A stretch of DNA of 52,615 bases, from contig JAPYNO010000028.1 in NCBI GenBank assembly GCA_028283025.1, positions 1 through 52,615 on the forward strand, read 5' to 3'. Within the stretch, counting starts at the first letter, position 1. Every line of letters starts with the position of its first letter. The notes beneath the pieces were generated by a model. It did no database searches, was not told where the DNA came from, and saw only the letters and a list, made by a program, of their open reading frames with translations. Of this stretch, positions 1 to 8,582 are shown one piece after another. The DNA comes from Pseudomonadales bacterium (GTDB taxonomy: Bacteria; Pseudomonadota; Gammaproteobacteria; Pseudomonadales; Azotimanducaceae). The position numbers and the translations under genes are program-made.

Positions 1-99
1 AGCCCTTGGCAATATGCCCGATATTCCCTGCGGACTGCGCCTTGCCCTCGGCGATTGTGCTCACTCTGAACCACACTTATTTATGGGACAGGACACTAG

Positions 100-1369
100 A
101 TGACTGCCCGCACAACAACAAGCAGCGACCGCGCCTGGTCTTCACGATTTGCATTCATCTTGGCTGCCATCGGCGCGGCAGTCGGGCTTGGCAACATTTG
201 GAAGTTCCCCTATGAAGCTGGCATGAGCGGTGGCGGCGCCTTCGTGCTTGTCTATCTCTTGTGCGTCTTTTTGGTCGCAATTCCAATTCTCATCGCCGAG
301 CTGTTCATCGGCCGCGCTGGCGGCAGAAGCCCGCCGCTCGCCGCGCTCGCGCTCGCACGGAGGCATGGACGGTCAAGCGCTTGGAGCGTCGTCGGTTGGA
401 TGGGTGTGATGGTGTCGTTCATCGTCGTGTCCTTTTATAGCGTCATCGCGGGCTGGGCACTCGGCTATATCGTCCGCGCGCCTTCAGGATTTGCTGGCAA
501 TCCGGGAGAGAACTTCGCCGCGTTCCTGTCCAATCCTTGGGAATTGATCTTCTGGCAGTTTGTCATCTTGGCCATCTCAGTCGCCATCGTCGCAGGCGGT
601 ATTCGCCGCGGGCGCGCGTTTTTTGTTCGCGGTGGACTTCAGTAAGGTCAGCGCCTCGGTCGTGCTTGAGGCGGTGGGCCAAGCGTTCTTCTCGCTCGGT
701 GTCGCAGGCGGTCTTATGATGGCCTACGGCGCGTATATGCCGAAGGACGTTTCGATTCCGAAAAGCTCACTCGTGATCGGTGGTGCGGACACATGCGTGG
801 CGCTCCTTGCGGGATTCATGATCTTCCCTCTCGTATTCGCGTTCGGACTCGACCCAGCAGAAGGACCGGGGCTGATCTATGTGTCGCTACCGCACGCTTT
901 CCAAGCCATGCCAGCGGGCGGTTTTGTCGGTGCGATATTTTTCGCGCTGCTCGCCTTCGCTGCGCTCACCACTGTCATCGCCGCGCTCGAACCTGTTACC
1001 GCCTATGGCGAAGATCGATTCTCGCTGTCCCGCCCTGTCATCTGCGTGCTTGCCGGAATCCTTCTTTTCATCATCGGCCTCGCAACAGTCTTCTCATTTA
1101 ACATCTGGTCGCACATCAAACCGCTCGCAACAATCGCCCTGTTTGCAAACCACACCATCTTCGACCTGCTCGACTACAGCGTCACCAACCTGCTCATGCC
1201 ATTGGGCGGCGTGTGCATCGCGGTATTCGTCGGCTGGCGCATAAAACCCGACATTCTGCAGGCTGAATTCGGCGAGTCAGGTGGACGTGCGTTCTGGCTG
1301 TGGCTGCAGCTCATTCGCTACCTAGCGCCAGCGGCGATACTCGCGGTGTTTTGGGTGAACTTGACGTGA
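100..1369 (+). pseudogene. Sodium-dependent transporter (NSS/SNF family), frameshifted and internally deleted
   Basis: The first frame (100-645) opens as a neurotransmitter:sodium symporter: the unwound TM1 motif GNIWKFPY lies at about residues 31-38, followed by several hydrophobic segments. It ends in the wrong frame soon after VAGGIRRG. The family then resumes in another frame from about 596, with FLFAVDFSKVSA, VLEAVGQAFFSLGVAGG and MMAYGAYMP, and runs to 1369. About 25-30 residues normally present between these blocks (the segment after GGIE in intact members) are missing at about 590-620, so this is a deletion plus a frame change, not just a one-base slip. Intact relatives have about 440-460 residues. 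The protein would import an amino acid or similar solute with sodium; the substrate cannot be told. Family identity is clear. Whether the lesion is real or an assembly error is open. Confidence 0.85.
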
Positions 1370-1613
1370 TGCAAGTGTGGACTGCACAAGCAGCGGAAGG
1401 CGGTTCCTTGCTGCGGTTGCTACGCTGCCTTCGCCCAGGCGGGCTGCCAGCTCATCCCCAGAAGAGGCCAGTTAGTCCTTGCAAGGTTCTAGGAAGTCTC
1501 TCATGTGTCTGAACGAGGACAGGCTTCGCAAAACAAGAACAGCTTAATATCAACATCTCTCCGCACGATGCGCTTCAAGCTTGGTTGAGTACAATCTCTC
1601 AATACCAACAGTG

Positions 1614-2684
1614 ATGCATGCAATGGACGAACCCACACCCGCCGCTGGCGAGTTTCTGCTCTACCAGACAGACGACGGCCAGACTCGCATCGAGTGTCGA
1701 TTTGAGGCGGAGACGGTCTGGCTCAGCCAAGCATTGATGGCGGAGCTGTTCCAAACGACATCGCAGAGTATCACCCAGCACCTGAAGACGATCTATCACG
1801 ATGGTGAACTGAATGAGGCAGCAACTTGTAAGGAATACTTACAAGTTCAACGTGAGGGCGCACGCCGGGTGCGACGCTCGGTCAAGCACTACAATCTGGA
1901 TGCGATTCTGGCGGTCGGTTACCGCGTGCGCAGTCCTCGCGGCACCCAGTTCAGGCAGTGGGCGACGGCGCGACTGAGCGAATATCTGCTCAAGGGCTTC
2001 GTGATGGATGACGAACGTCTCAAGAACCCGCCGGCGGCCGGTTCCGGGATGCCCGACTATTTCGATGAGATGCTGGAGCGCATCCGCGATATCCGCGCCA
2101 GCGAGCGGCGCATGTACCTGCGGGTGCGGGAGATTTTCGCGCTCGCCGCCGATTACCAACCCTCGCTGAAGGAGACATCCACTTTCTTTCAGACTATTCA
2201 GAACAAGCTCCACTTCGCTGCGACTGGTCTCACCGCGGCGGAGATCATTCATCAGCGGGCTGATCACAACCAGGCCAACATGGGACTCACCAACTGGAAA
2301 AGCAGCAATGTGCGCAAGGGCGATGTCACGGTCGCCAAGAACTATTTGGATAGAGATGAGATCGATGAACTCAATCGAATTGTCGTGATGTGGCTTGATT
2401 TCGCCGAAGACAAGGCCCGGCGTCGCAAACAAGTTTTCTTCAGGGAATGGGCGGAGCGCTTGGATGATTTCCTTCGCTTCAATGAACGGAGTGTACTGAC
2501 TCGCCCCGGAAAAGTCCGCAAGAAAATAGCGGACGATAAAGCCAAGCAGGAGTACGACAAATTCGCTGAGCGGCGTCGCGCTTTTCTTGAGTCGGAAGGG
2601 GAGCGCAGTTACATGGAGTCGCTAGAAGCCGCCGCCAAGCTCTTGGAAAAGCGGCTAAAAGACGAACCCACTGCGAGTGGGTAG
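1614..2684 (+). CDS. RhuM-family (virulence RhuM-like) protein
   Basis: This is a 356-residue protein from the ATG at 1614; a second ATG at 1623 is equally possible, and a TTG at 1581 is in frame but adds residues the family lacks. The N-terminal third has a helix-turn-helix-like block (VWLSQALMAELFQTTSQSI) followed by the RhuM hallmark HYNLDAILAVGYRVRS, then RGTQFRQWA. The C-terminal third is charged and probably coiled coil (KIADDKAKQEYDKFAERRR onwards). RhuM proteins were named from a Salmonella pathogenicity island and are scattered among genomic islands and mobile elements; their biochemical role is not established. The gene stands alone, about 240 bp after the broken symporter and next to a toxin-antitoxin remnant, which fits an accessory patch. 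Confidence 0.85.
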   Translation: MHAMDEPTPAAGEFLLYQTDDGQTRIECRFEAETVWLSQALMAELFQTTSQSITQHLKTIYHDGELNEAATCKEYLQVQREGARRVRRSVKHYNLDAILAVGYRVRSPRGTQFRQWATARLSEYLLKGFVMDDERLKNPPAAGSGMPDYFDEMLERIRDIRASERRMYLRVREIFALAADYQPSLKETSTFFQTIQNKLHFAATGLTAAEIIHQRADHNQANMGLTNWKSSNVRKGDVTVAKNYLDRDEIDELNRIVVMWLDFAEDKARRRKQVFFREWAERLDDFLRFNERSVLTRPGKVRKKIADDKAKQEYDKFAERRRAFLESEGERSYMESLEAAAKLLEKRLKDEPTASG

Positions 2685-2734
2685 TTCGGGATATACACCC
2701 GCGGTCAAAGGGTGAGAGAGCGTTGACATGTGCA

Positions 2735-2764
2735 GGGTCAGAAACATGTCGGAACTTCCTCCCC
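2735..2764. repeat. Short sequence shared with the far end of the window
   Basis: TCAGAAACATGTCGGAACTT here closely matches TCAGAAACATTTCGGAACTT at 52529-52548, and both are followed by TCCTC-like sequence. The match is about 25 bases with very few differences, both copies in the same orientation and both intergenic. It could be a dispersed repeat or the remnant end of a mobile element. No transposase or inverted partner is visible. The surrounding stretch 2685-2933 holds no gene that I can support. Confidence 0.45.
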
Positions 2765-2933
2765 GGGGGTTAGCCCCTTGAACTGACCGGATGGGGGGTA
2801 TGGCGCCGGGCCATGAACGGAGGGAGCCGAAGGCGACTGCTCAAAGGGACGGCGGGATCGAATTCTCTCTTTCCCGACTTCCTACGGCGCAGGCTCCTAG
2901 ACAGTTGCGCCAACCTCATACCAGCTTGCTACC

Positions 2934-3109
2934 TCAATCTAACGCACGAATAAGGTGTGCCCAATCTGATTGCTGCACCTGTGCGACCAAGCGCTTGTCG
3001 GCGGTCACGAGTACCGCCGATTCACGCTGAGCCAATGCCACATACACGCAGTCATATACTGAATGCTCAACCACTTACAGGCCACACTGGCATCTACGAT
3101 GTGAGTCAT
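2934..3109 (-). pseudogene. PIN-domain toxin (FitB/VapC type), internal deletion
   Basis: An ATG at 3109 overlaps the stop of the upstream antitoxin (ATGA). It opens as a PIN toxin, MTHIVDASVACKWL, with the first catalytic aspartate in VDAS. After about 15 residues the reading jumps frame and continues directly as the C-terminal PIN segment, YDCVYVALAQRESAVLVTAD then KRLVAQVQQSDWAHLIRALD, stopping at 2934. About 80 central residues that PIN toxins of this size (about 135 residues) carry are missing, and the frame changes at the join. Only about 176 bp remain, so the toxin must be inactive. The overlap and order antitoxin-toxin are typical of VapBC/FitAB operons. Homology of the two end pieces is convincing by motif. 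Confidence 0.7.
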
Positions 3110-3453
3110 CGCTGTTGTCGGAACTCGCGTATGGTTTCTGTGCTGTCTGGCAGGGTGCTAGGTGACATGGCCTGTATACGTTTAGCCTCTTCCAAGAGCT
3201 CCGCGCGGCTTGGACATGCTGCTTTGGTGAGAATCATGCGCAACTCTCTTTCGAGCGGCCTCCCTGCGCGCTTCGCACGCTCTTTGAGCCGTAACATCAC
3301 TTGGCTGTCGATGTTTCGGATGAGCACTTGTTTTGTCGAAGGCTTTCCTCCAAGGCTTTCAGTTGCGCGTGCGAAGATGTCAAATTCAACCCGCTCAAAT
3401 GCAACGGGATCTATAGAATCGGGGAACGGGCGAGCCAGCCAGCCAGCCTGCAT
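3106..3453 (-). CDS. FitA-like ribbon-helix-helix antitoxin
   Basis: The conserved part is VLIRNIDSQVMLRLKERAKR followed by AGRPLERELRMILTKA, the ribbon-helix-helix fold of FitA/VapB antitoxins that bind their own operator and neutralise a PIN toxin. The longest frame begins at 3453 and gives 115 residues, but family members are about 80 and start just before VLIRN. The only start codon near there is a GTG at 3327 (73 residues); a GGAGG at 3347-3351 lies too far upstream of it, so the native start codon may have been lost. The stop overlaps the start of the deleted PIN toxin. An antitoxin with no toxin left is either a relic or a surviving repressor. Confidence 0.6.
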   Translation of the reverse strand: MQAGWLARPFPDSIDPVAFERVEFDIFARATESLGGKPSTKQVLIRNIDSQVMLRLKERAKRAGRPLERELRMILTKAACPSRAELLEEAKRIQAMSPSTLPDSTETIREFRQQR

Positions 3454-3567
3454 CCACGCTTTCGAGTGTGAGCGGGTCTTATCGTTGCCCCACCAAGTGA
3501 CGTATATGCGTGCGCTCTTTGGGAGGGGACTGCCGATGATCCGTTCGATTGTTCTGCGTCGGGGTCG

Positions 3568-4854
3568 CTACGTCGCCTTCTCAATCTTCAACTTGAGTTC
3601 CAAAGTGCCGAACATGATGCCTGGCTGATGCTCGAAGGTGTTGCCGGGCGCGTACTCTATGCGCGCTAGTCGATCAAGCAGGCAATCCCACGCAATCGTT
3701 TGTTCGAGTCTTGACAATGAGTTCCCTGGGCAGGTCCTCGGGCCAGCCGAAAAAGTAAGATGCCTCGTGATCGGTTGGCGATTCAGATTTATCTCTTTCG
3801 GACACTCAAAAGCGGTTGGGTCTCGGTTGGCGGCGCCCCACCTGAGATGCAGCATCGAGCCTTTTGGCACCTTGACGCCCTGAAACACTTCATCTTGGCT
3901 CGTCGTGCGCGTCGAGAGTCCTTGCGTCGGAGAGCGCAGGCGCATGGATTCCTCGGTGAAGGCGCGCAGCTTGCTGCGGTCTGCTTTTAGCACCTGCCAG
4001 AGTCCGTCGGTTTCGCATAAGAGCTGCGCTTCCTCCTCAATCGCGTATTGCGTGGTTTCAAGGCCGCCAATGACCATCGCATACACCACGCCGTTAATCT
4101 CGATGTCCGTGAGCTTGCGGCCCAAAGCCTTGTAGGTCACTTGGGTCAGGAAGGAAATCATGTCGTCGCCGGGATGCGCACGCTTTTCCTCAACCCTCTC
4201 TTGTACATATTCCTTGAAGCCGTCGAGTTCTTTGAACTGCGCTTGCAACTGCTCCTCGCTGAGTTCATTACGATGTCCCTTGCCATAAACGAACGGCATC
4301 ACCTGCGCTGCACCCCACTTGGCAAGCTGCGCAATATCCTCTAAAGGAAATCCGAGCATGGTTGCCATCACCATCTGCGGCAATGGGCGCGCGAATTCTG
4401 AAATGAACTCGACTTCCGTCTTGTCGATCCAGTTGTCGATGAGTTGATGCACGAACCGGCGAATCATATCTTTGTGCCGGCCCGCGCCAGTGCCCACCCA
4501 CGGATCGGTCAGTTCCTGCTTGTGGCTGCGCCATAGCGTCATGTTGGGTCTGAGCGTCGCAATGGATGCCACCATGGCATTCACATGCTTCTGCTCTTCG
4601 AGAGGGATATTCGCCTGCTTCAGCACTTGCACACCAAGGGTGAGCGTTGGCGGGAAGCGCTCCGGGTTCTTGACGACCTTCTCTATGTCTTCAAAGCGGC
4701 TGAGAATGAAGCCGTCGCTGCCCGGTAGGTAGCCTTCGCCCGGAATTCGGTGAACGGGCGCGTGCTCGTGCAGGATGTCATATGCATCGAACCAGTGCTC
4801 TTGGGCACCCGGAGCAAATAGATCGACATCATTGAGGTGCTGCGGACACTTCAT
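3568..4854 (-). CDS. Cytochrome P450
   Basis: A 428-residue soluble bacterial P450. Visible landmarks are the I-helix oxygen-binding motif GGLETT at residues 263-268, the K-helix ExxR at 302-305 (ESMR), and the haem loop FSAGPRTCPGN with the thiolate Cys375. There is no membrane anchor, so it should act in the cytoplasm with a separate ferredoxin and reductase, neither of which is encoded nearby. The substrate is unknown. The gene lies 14 bp after the DUF385-family gene and is the last member of the minus-strand pepP-to-gcvP unit. An unusual LEMMA is that the helix before GGLETT is MVIGG rather than the common LLLAG. Family assignment is certain; physiological role is not. Confidence 0.95.
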   Translation of the reverse strand: MKCPQHLNDVDLFAPGAQEHWFDAYDILHEHAPVHRIPGEGYLPGSDGFILSRFEDIEKVVKNPERFPPTLTLGVQVLKQANIPLEEQKHVNAMVASIATLRPNMTLWRSHKQELTDPWVGTGAGRHKDMIRRFVHQLIDNWIDKTEVEFISEFARPLPQMVMATMLGFPLEDIAQLAKWGAAQVMPFVYGKGHRNELSEEQLQAQFKELDGFKEYVQERVEEKRAHPGDDMISFLTQVTYKALGRKLTDIEINGVVYAMVIGGLETTQYAIEEEAQLLCETDGLWQVLKADRSKLRAFTEESMRLRSPTQGLSTRTTSQDEVFQGVKVPKGSMLHLRWGAANRDPTAFECPKEINLNRQPITRHLTFSAGPRTCPGNSLSRLEQTIAWDCLLDRLARIEYAPGNTFEHQPGIMFGTLELKLKIEKAT

Positions 4855-4868
4855 ATTGTGGAAGATGC

Positions 4869-5321
4869 CTATTTTGGTCGCCGCATTTCGACAACAACTG
4901 CCTCTTCACAGGCGCGTTCTAAATCTTGCGAGAGCGGCTTTTTGTTCGCATCGAGTCCGACCTCGTGGTAATCCGCATCCTGCGGGAACAACGCGAAATA
5001 GGCAATCAAGTGCGCTCGTGTGGTTATCGGATCACCAGCAATCACCTCGGTGAGATAGGCATCCTTGACACCTGCGACCGTCAAGGTCACCGTCTGTCCA
5101 CCTTGCAGGTTCTTCCACCAGTTCGTGTCGCGCGAGGTAAAGCAGCGTATGACATCGCCATCGCGCATATAGCGAAGTGGCGTTGTGTAGCGCCGGCCCG
5201 ACCTGCGACCCGTGTACGTGATCAGGAGCAAGCTCTTGCTTGCAAGCCCGTGCAAGGGTGACGACAGCAAGAGCCGCACGGCCGGATTGACGATGACAAA
5301 GAGGGGTTCTGGGATTTTCAT
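4869..5321 (-). CDS. Nitroreductase/quinone-reductase-like DUF385 family protein
   Basis: A 150-residue protein from the ATG at 5321 (MKIPEPLFVIVNP). The frame is open further upstream but overlaps gcvPB, so the internal ATG, preceded by GAGAA, is preferred. The core LLITYTGRRSGRRYTTPLRY followed by DTNWWKNL is characteristic of the split-beta-barrel DUF385 family, whose mycobacterial member Ddn uses the deazaflavin F420. Small family members in proteobacteria may bind another flavin or nothing. The gene starts 10 bp after the gcvPB stop and is followed closely by the P450 gene, so the three are probably cotranscribed. A redox role alongside the P450 is possible but is inference. Confidence 0.75.
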   Translation of the reverse strand: MKIPEPLFVIVNPAVRLLLSSPLHGLASKSLLLITYTGRRSGRRYTTPLRYMRDGDVIRCFTSRDTNWWKNLQGGQTVTLTVAGVKDAYLTEVIAGDPITTRAHLIAYFALFPQDADYHEVGLDANKKPLSQDLERACEEAVVVEMRRPK

Positions 5322-5331
5322 GCTGGAATTC

Positions 5332-6816
5332 TCATGATGAACGCATAGGACTGAGGTGAACGCCGAGATCGAGCGATTTGACTGCCTTGACTTCGTCAAG
5401 TCTTGACACAGGCGTGGTGTGCGGCGCGTTCGTCAAAATGGACGGGTCTTTCGCGGCTTCCTCGCGAATTGCGATCATCGCATCGACAAACGCATCGAGT
5501 TCTTCCAAACTTTCGGTTTCGGTCGGCTCAATGAGGAAGCACTCAGGCACCAGCAGCGGAAAGTAGTTGGTAGGTGGGTGGAAGCCATAATCAAGCAAAC
5601 GTTTGGAGAAATCGAGCGCGGTCACGCCGAAGTCCTTATTCTCCTTCTTCAGGCTGATAACGAATTCATGGGTGGCGCGGCGGTCAGGCCAAGCAAGTTC
5701 GAACCCAGCATCGGATAAGCGCTTGGCGATATACGCTGAAGCCAGCACTGCATGGTCGCTGACCCGACGCAAGCCTTCGCCGCCCAAAAGTCGAATATAG
5801 GCGAGCGCTCGGATGAGCACGCCCGCATTGCCGCCGAAAGCCGACAGGCGACCAATCGAACTCGGATGGGCGTTTGTTGTCTGCTCGAAACGACCCTCAA
5901 GCTCAATCGTTCCATCATCCCTGTATCGTGCGTAAGGCATCGGCAGGAAGGCTTTGAGCCGCTCCACGACACCAATCGGCCCTGCGCCCGGACCGCCGCC
6001 GCCGTGCGGCGTCGCGAAGGTCTTGTGCAGATTCATGTGAATGACATCAAAGCCCATATCGGCTGGCCTTACCCTGCCAACAATAGCGTTCAGATTTGCA
6101 CCATCGTAGTAGAGCAGGCCGCCGGATTCATGCACGGCGTGCGCGATCTCGACAATGCGCTGCTCGAACAGTCCACAGGTGGAAGGGTTGGTGAGCATGA
6201 GACCCGCAGTTCGTTCCGAGAGCGCCGCCCGCAGCGCTTGTTCGTCGATGTCGCCGGACTTGGCGAGCGGTATTTCTCGCACCTTGAAGCCGCACATGAC
6301 AGCGGATGCCGGATTCGTGCCGTGCGCGGCTTCGGGCACGAGGATTTCATCGCGCTCGCTCTCACCTTGGCTCAGCAGGTAGGCGCGCATGATGGAGAGT
6401 CCTGCAAACTCCCCTTGGGCGCCAGCCATGGGCGTGAGTGACACCGCCGCCATGCCAGTGAGTCGCTTCAAATGCGCTTCAAGCTCCATGCGCACTTGCA
6501 GGAAGCCTTGATCGCATTCATCTGGCGCCAGTGGATGACGCCCAAGAAACCCAGGATCAAAGGCAACTTTGTGCGCCGCCCGTGGGTTGTATTTCATGGT
6601 GCACGAGCCGAGCGGGTAAAAGCGCGTGTCGATCGCGTAGTTCTTTTGCGAGAGACTTGTGTAGTGGCGCACGGCTGTGAGCTCGGCGACTTCGGGGAGG
6701 TCGGGGGGCGATGTGCGCAGCAGCGACCCCGGAATATCCAACTGATGATCGCGCGCGCGCGCCTGCGCTGAAACCTCGCGTGCGCCCTTGCCCTTGTCAT
6801 AGATGGTGCGCGTCAT
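5332..6816 (-). CDS. gcvPB: Glycine dehydrogenase (decarboxylating), subunit 2
   Basis: This is the pyridoxal-phosphate half of the split P-protein, 494 residues from the ATG at 6816, which overlaps the gcvPA stop (ATGA); an upstream in-frame start would bury the gene in gcvPA. The cofactor lysine is Lys265 in NLHKTFATPHGGGG. Other family blocks are FYPLGSCTMKYNP near residue 67 and PEAAHGTNPASAVMCGF near 161. With GcvPA it decarboxylates glycine and passes the aminomethyl group to lipoyl-GcvH, releasing CO2. Length and motifs are complete. The split form is common in Gram-positives and thermophiles and in some gammaproteobacteria, while E. coli has a fused GcvP. Confidence 0.97.
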   Translation of the reverse strand: MTRTIYDKGKGAREVSAQARARDHQLDIPGSLLRTSPPDLPEVAELTAVRHYTSLSQKNYAIDTRFYPLGSCTMKYNPRAAHKVAFDPGFLGRHPLAPDECDQGFLQVRMELEAHLKRLTGMAAVSLTPMAGAQGEFAGLSIMRAYLLSQGESERDEILVPEAAHGTNPASAVMCGFKVREIPLAKSGDIDEQALRAALSERTAGLMLTNPSTCGLFEQRIVEIAHAVHESGGLLYYDGANLNAIVGRVRPADMGFDVIHMNLHKTFATPHGGGGPGAGPIGVVERLKAFLPMPYARYRDDGTIELEGRFEQTTNAHPSSIGRLSAFGGNAGVLIRALAYIRLLGGEGLRRVSDHAVLASAYIAKRLSDAGFELAWPDRRATHEFVISLKKENKDFGVTALDFSKRLLDYGFHPPTNYFPLLVPECFLIEPTETESLEELDAFVDAMIAIREEAAKDPSILTNAPHTTPVSRLDEVKAVKSLDLGVHLSPMRSS

Positions 6817-8171
6817 GTGCGGAGCGCCTCGCGAAGCGCTTGCTGGCATGCACTGATCTGCGAATCGGTGCGCTTTTCGGTCGCGCAGACGAGCAAGCAG
6901 TCATCGAGTTCGGGGTACCAAGAACCGAGCGGAATGCCAGCGAAAATACCCGCATCGCGTGCGAGCGCTGCTGAGACTTCGCGTGCGGAGCGTGGCAGCC
7001 GAATGACATCTTCGTGAAAGACCGGCCCTTGAAAGCGCCGCTCGACGCCCTCGATTTCGCAGAGCGCTTGCGCCAAACGCCTCGTGTTCTCATGGCAACG
7101 TGCGGCGATTTCCTGAATGCCGCTCGCGCCCATGATTGAAAGATAGAGCGTTGAGGCTGTGACCAGGAGTCCTTGGTTGGTGCAGATGTTCGATGTCGCC
7201 TTTGTGCGCCTGATGTGCTGCTCGCGTGCTTGCAGCGTCAATACGAACCCGGTGCGACCCTTCGTGTCTTCAGTGCGCCCAACGATACGTCCGGGCAACT
7301 GACGCACAAGCGACTTGCGGCAGGTGATAAATCCGTGCGTCGGCCCGCCTGAAGACATCGGCACTCCAAAGGGCTGACCATCGCCGCAGACAATATCGGC
7401 GCCTGTCTCACCCCAGTCTCCAGGGGCTTTGAGGAGCGCGAGCGAGAGCGGATTCACGAGCGCAATCAGCATGACATCGTGCGTTTTCGCCCAACGGGTC
7501 AAATTGTCCACATCCTCCAGGCGACCAAAGACATTCGGCTGCTGCACGATGAGGGCAATCGGCGGCTCGCCTTCAGGCATATCACCGCTCACGCCGTTCT
7601 CGGAAATGTCGAGTGATCGCAGAGTGATCCCTTGTCCTGACACGCAGGTGCGCACGGCGGCAAGATAATGTGGATGAACGCCGCCCGCAGCGAGCACTTC
7701 GAGTCGCTTCGCTCGGCGGGCGCGTGCGCTGCCGCGAATAGTCATGAGCACGGCTTCGGCGAGCGCCGTACCGCCATCATAGACAGAGGCGTTGGATACC
7801 TCCTGGCCGGTGAGGGCGCACATCATGCTCTGGTATTCGTAGAGAAGTTGCAGCGTGCCTTGGCTGGCTTCGCCCTGATAGGGCGTGTAGGACGTCATGA
7901 ATTCGCCGCGGCCAGCGATGTCCCAGACGGCGGCCGGGATATGATGGTCGTAGCTGCCGCCACCCGCAAAGCAGGTCAGCTTGGGGTCACGATTGGCGGT
8001 CTCGGCAAAGTCACGCAGGACATCTAGCTCGTCTTGACCTTCTGGCAGCCCCTCAATGCGTGCGAGTTGAAGCGCTGGCGGTATTTCATCGAAGAGGGCA
8101 TCGATGTCACGCTCGCCAATGCTGGCAAGCATGGTTTCGACGCAAGTTTTGGTGTGCGGAATGTAGGGCAC
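6813..8171 (-). CDS. gcvPA: Glycine dehydrogenase (decarboxylating), subunit 1
   Basis: The N-terminal half of the P-protein, 452 residues, starting at a GTG (8171) 15 bp after the gcvH stop. Family blocks are MPYIPHTKTCVETMLASIG at the start, CFAGGGSYDHHIPAAVWDI near residue 71, and YTPYQGEASQGTLQLLYEYQ near 96. It pairs with GcvPB to form the active P-protein of the glycine cleavage complex in the cytoplasm. Translational coupling to gcvPB through a four-base overlap suggests equal amounts of both subunits. Nothing is missing against the usual length of about 450. Confidence 0.97.
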   Translation of the reverse strand: MPYIPHTKTCVETMLASIGERDIDALFDEIPPALQLARIEGLPEGQDELDVLRDFAETANRDPKLTCFAGGGSYDHHIPAAVWDIAGRGEFMTSYTPYQGEASQGTLQLLYEYQSMMCALTGQEVSNASVYDGGTALAEAVLMTIRGSARARRAKRLEVLAAGGVHPHYLAAVRTCVSGQGITLRSLDISENGVSGDMPEGEPPIALIVQQPNVFGRLEDVDNLTRWAKTHDVMLIALVNPLSLALLKAPGDWGETGADIVCGDGQPFGVPMSSGGPTHGFITCRKSLVRQLPGRIVGRTEDTKGRTGFVLTLQAREQHIRRTKATSNICTNQGLLVTASTLYLSIMGASGIQEIAARCHENTRRLAQALCEIEGVERRFQGPVFHEDVIRLPRSAREVSAALARDAGIFAGIPLGSWYPELDDCLLVCATEKRTDSQISACQQALREALRT

Positions 8172-8186
8172 GAGGCAATAGGCTCT

Positions 8187-8576
8187 CTATTCGTCCTCGG
8201 TCATGTCTTCGTAGGCTGCGGCGTCAAGCAAATCGCCTACCTGAAGTGCTTGCTCAGGCACCAAGCGAAAGAACCACCCGGCACCATACGGGTCTTCGTT
8301 GACAAGTTCTGGCTTCGATTCAAGCGTTTCGTTGACTTCGGTGATGACGCCTGTGATTGGCGCATAGAGTTCGGATGCCGCCTTCACTGACTCGACCACA
8401 CAGGCTTCTTCGCCAGCGACGAACTCCGCCTCATGTTCTGGCAGCTCGACATGCACGACATCGCCGAGGGCGTCCTGCGCATAGTCGCTGATGCCGACCG
8501 TGACGCTGCCGTCAGGCTCCTCGCGCACCCATTCGTGCGTTTCAGTGTAGTAGAGATTGTCCGGTACTTCACTCAT
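8187..8576 (-). CDS. gcvH: Glycine cleavage system H protein
   Basis: The lipoyl carrier of the glycine cleavage system, 129 residues. The lipoylated lysine is Lys65 in [13 protein letters not shown]. The opening [13 protein letters not shown] and the C-terminal [13 protein letters not shown] are canonical. It shuttles the aminomethyl group from the P-protein to GcvT and is then reoxidised by lipoamide dehydrogenase, whose gene is not in this window. It lies 6 bp after gcvT and just ahead of gcvPA, the standard order. Confidence 0.98.
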   Translation of the reverse strand: MSEVPDNLYYTETHEWVREEPDGSVTVGISDYAQDALGDVVHVELPEHEAEFVAGEEACVVESVKAASELYAPITGVITEVNETLESKPELVNEDPYGAGWFFRLVPEQALQVGDLLDAAAYEDMTEDE

Positions 8577-8582
8577 AGTCGT

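Noticed and set aside
2957-3628. A plus-strand open frame of 223 codons
   Set aside because: It is antisense to the ribbon-helix-helix antitoxin, which has a clear family motif and a partner; the frame itself matches nothing.
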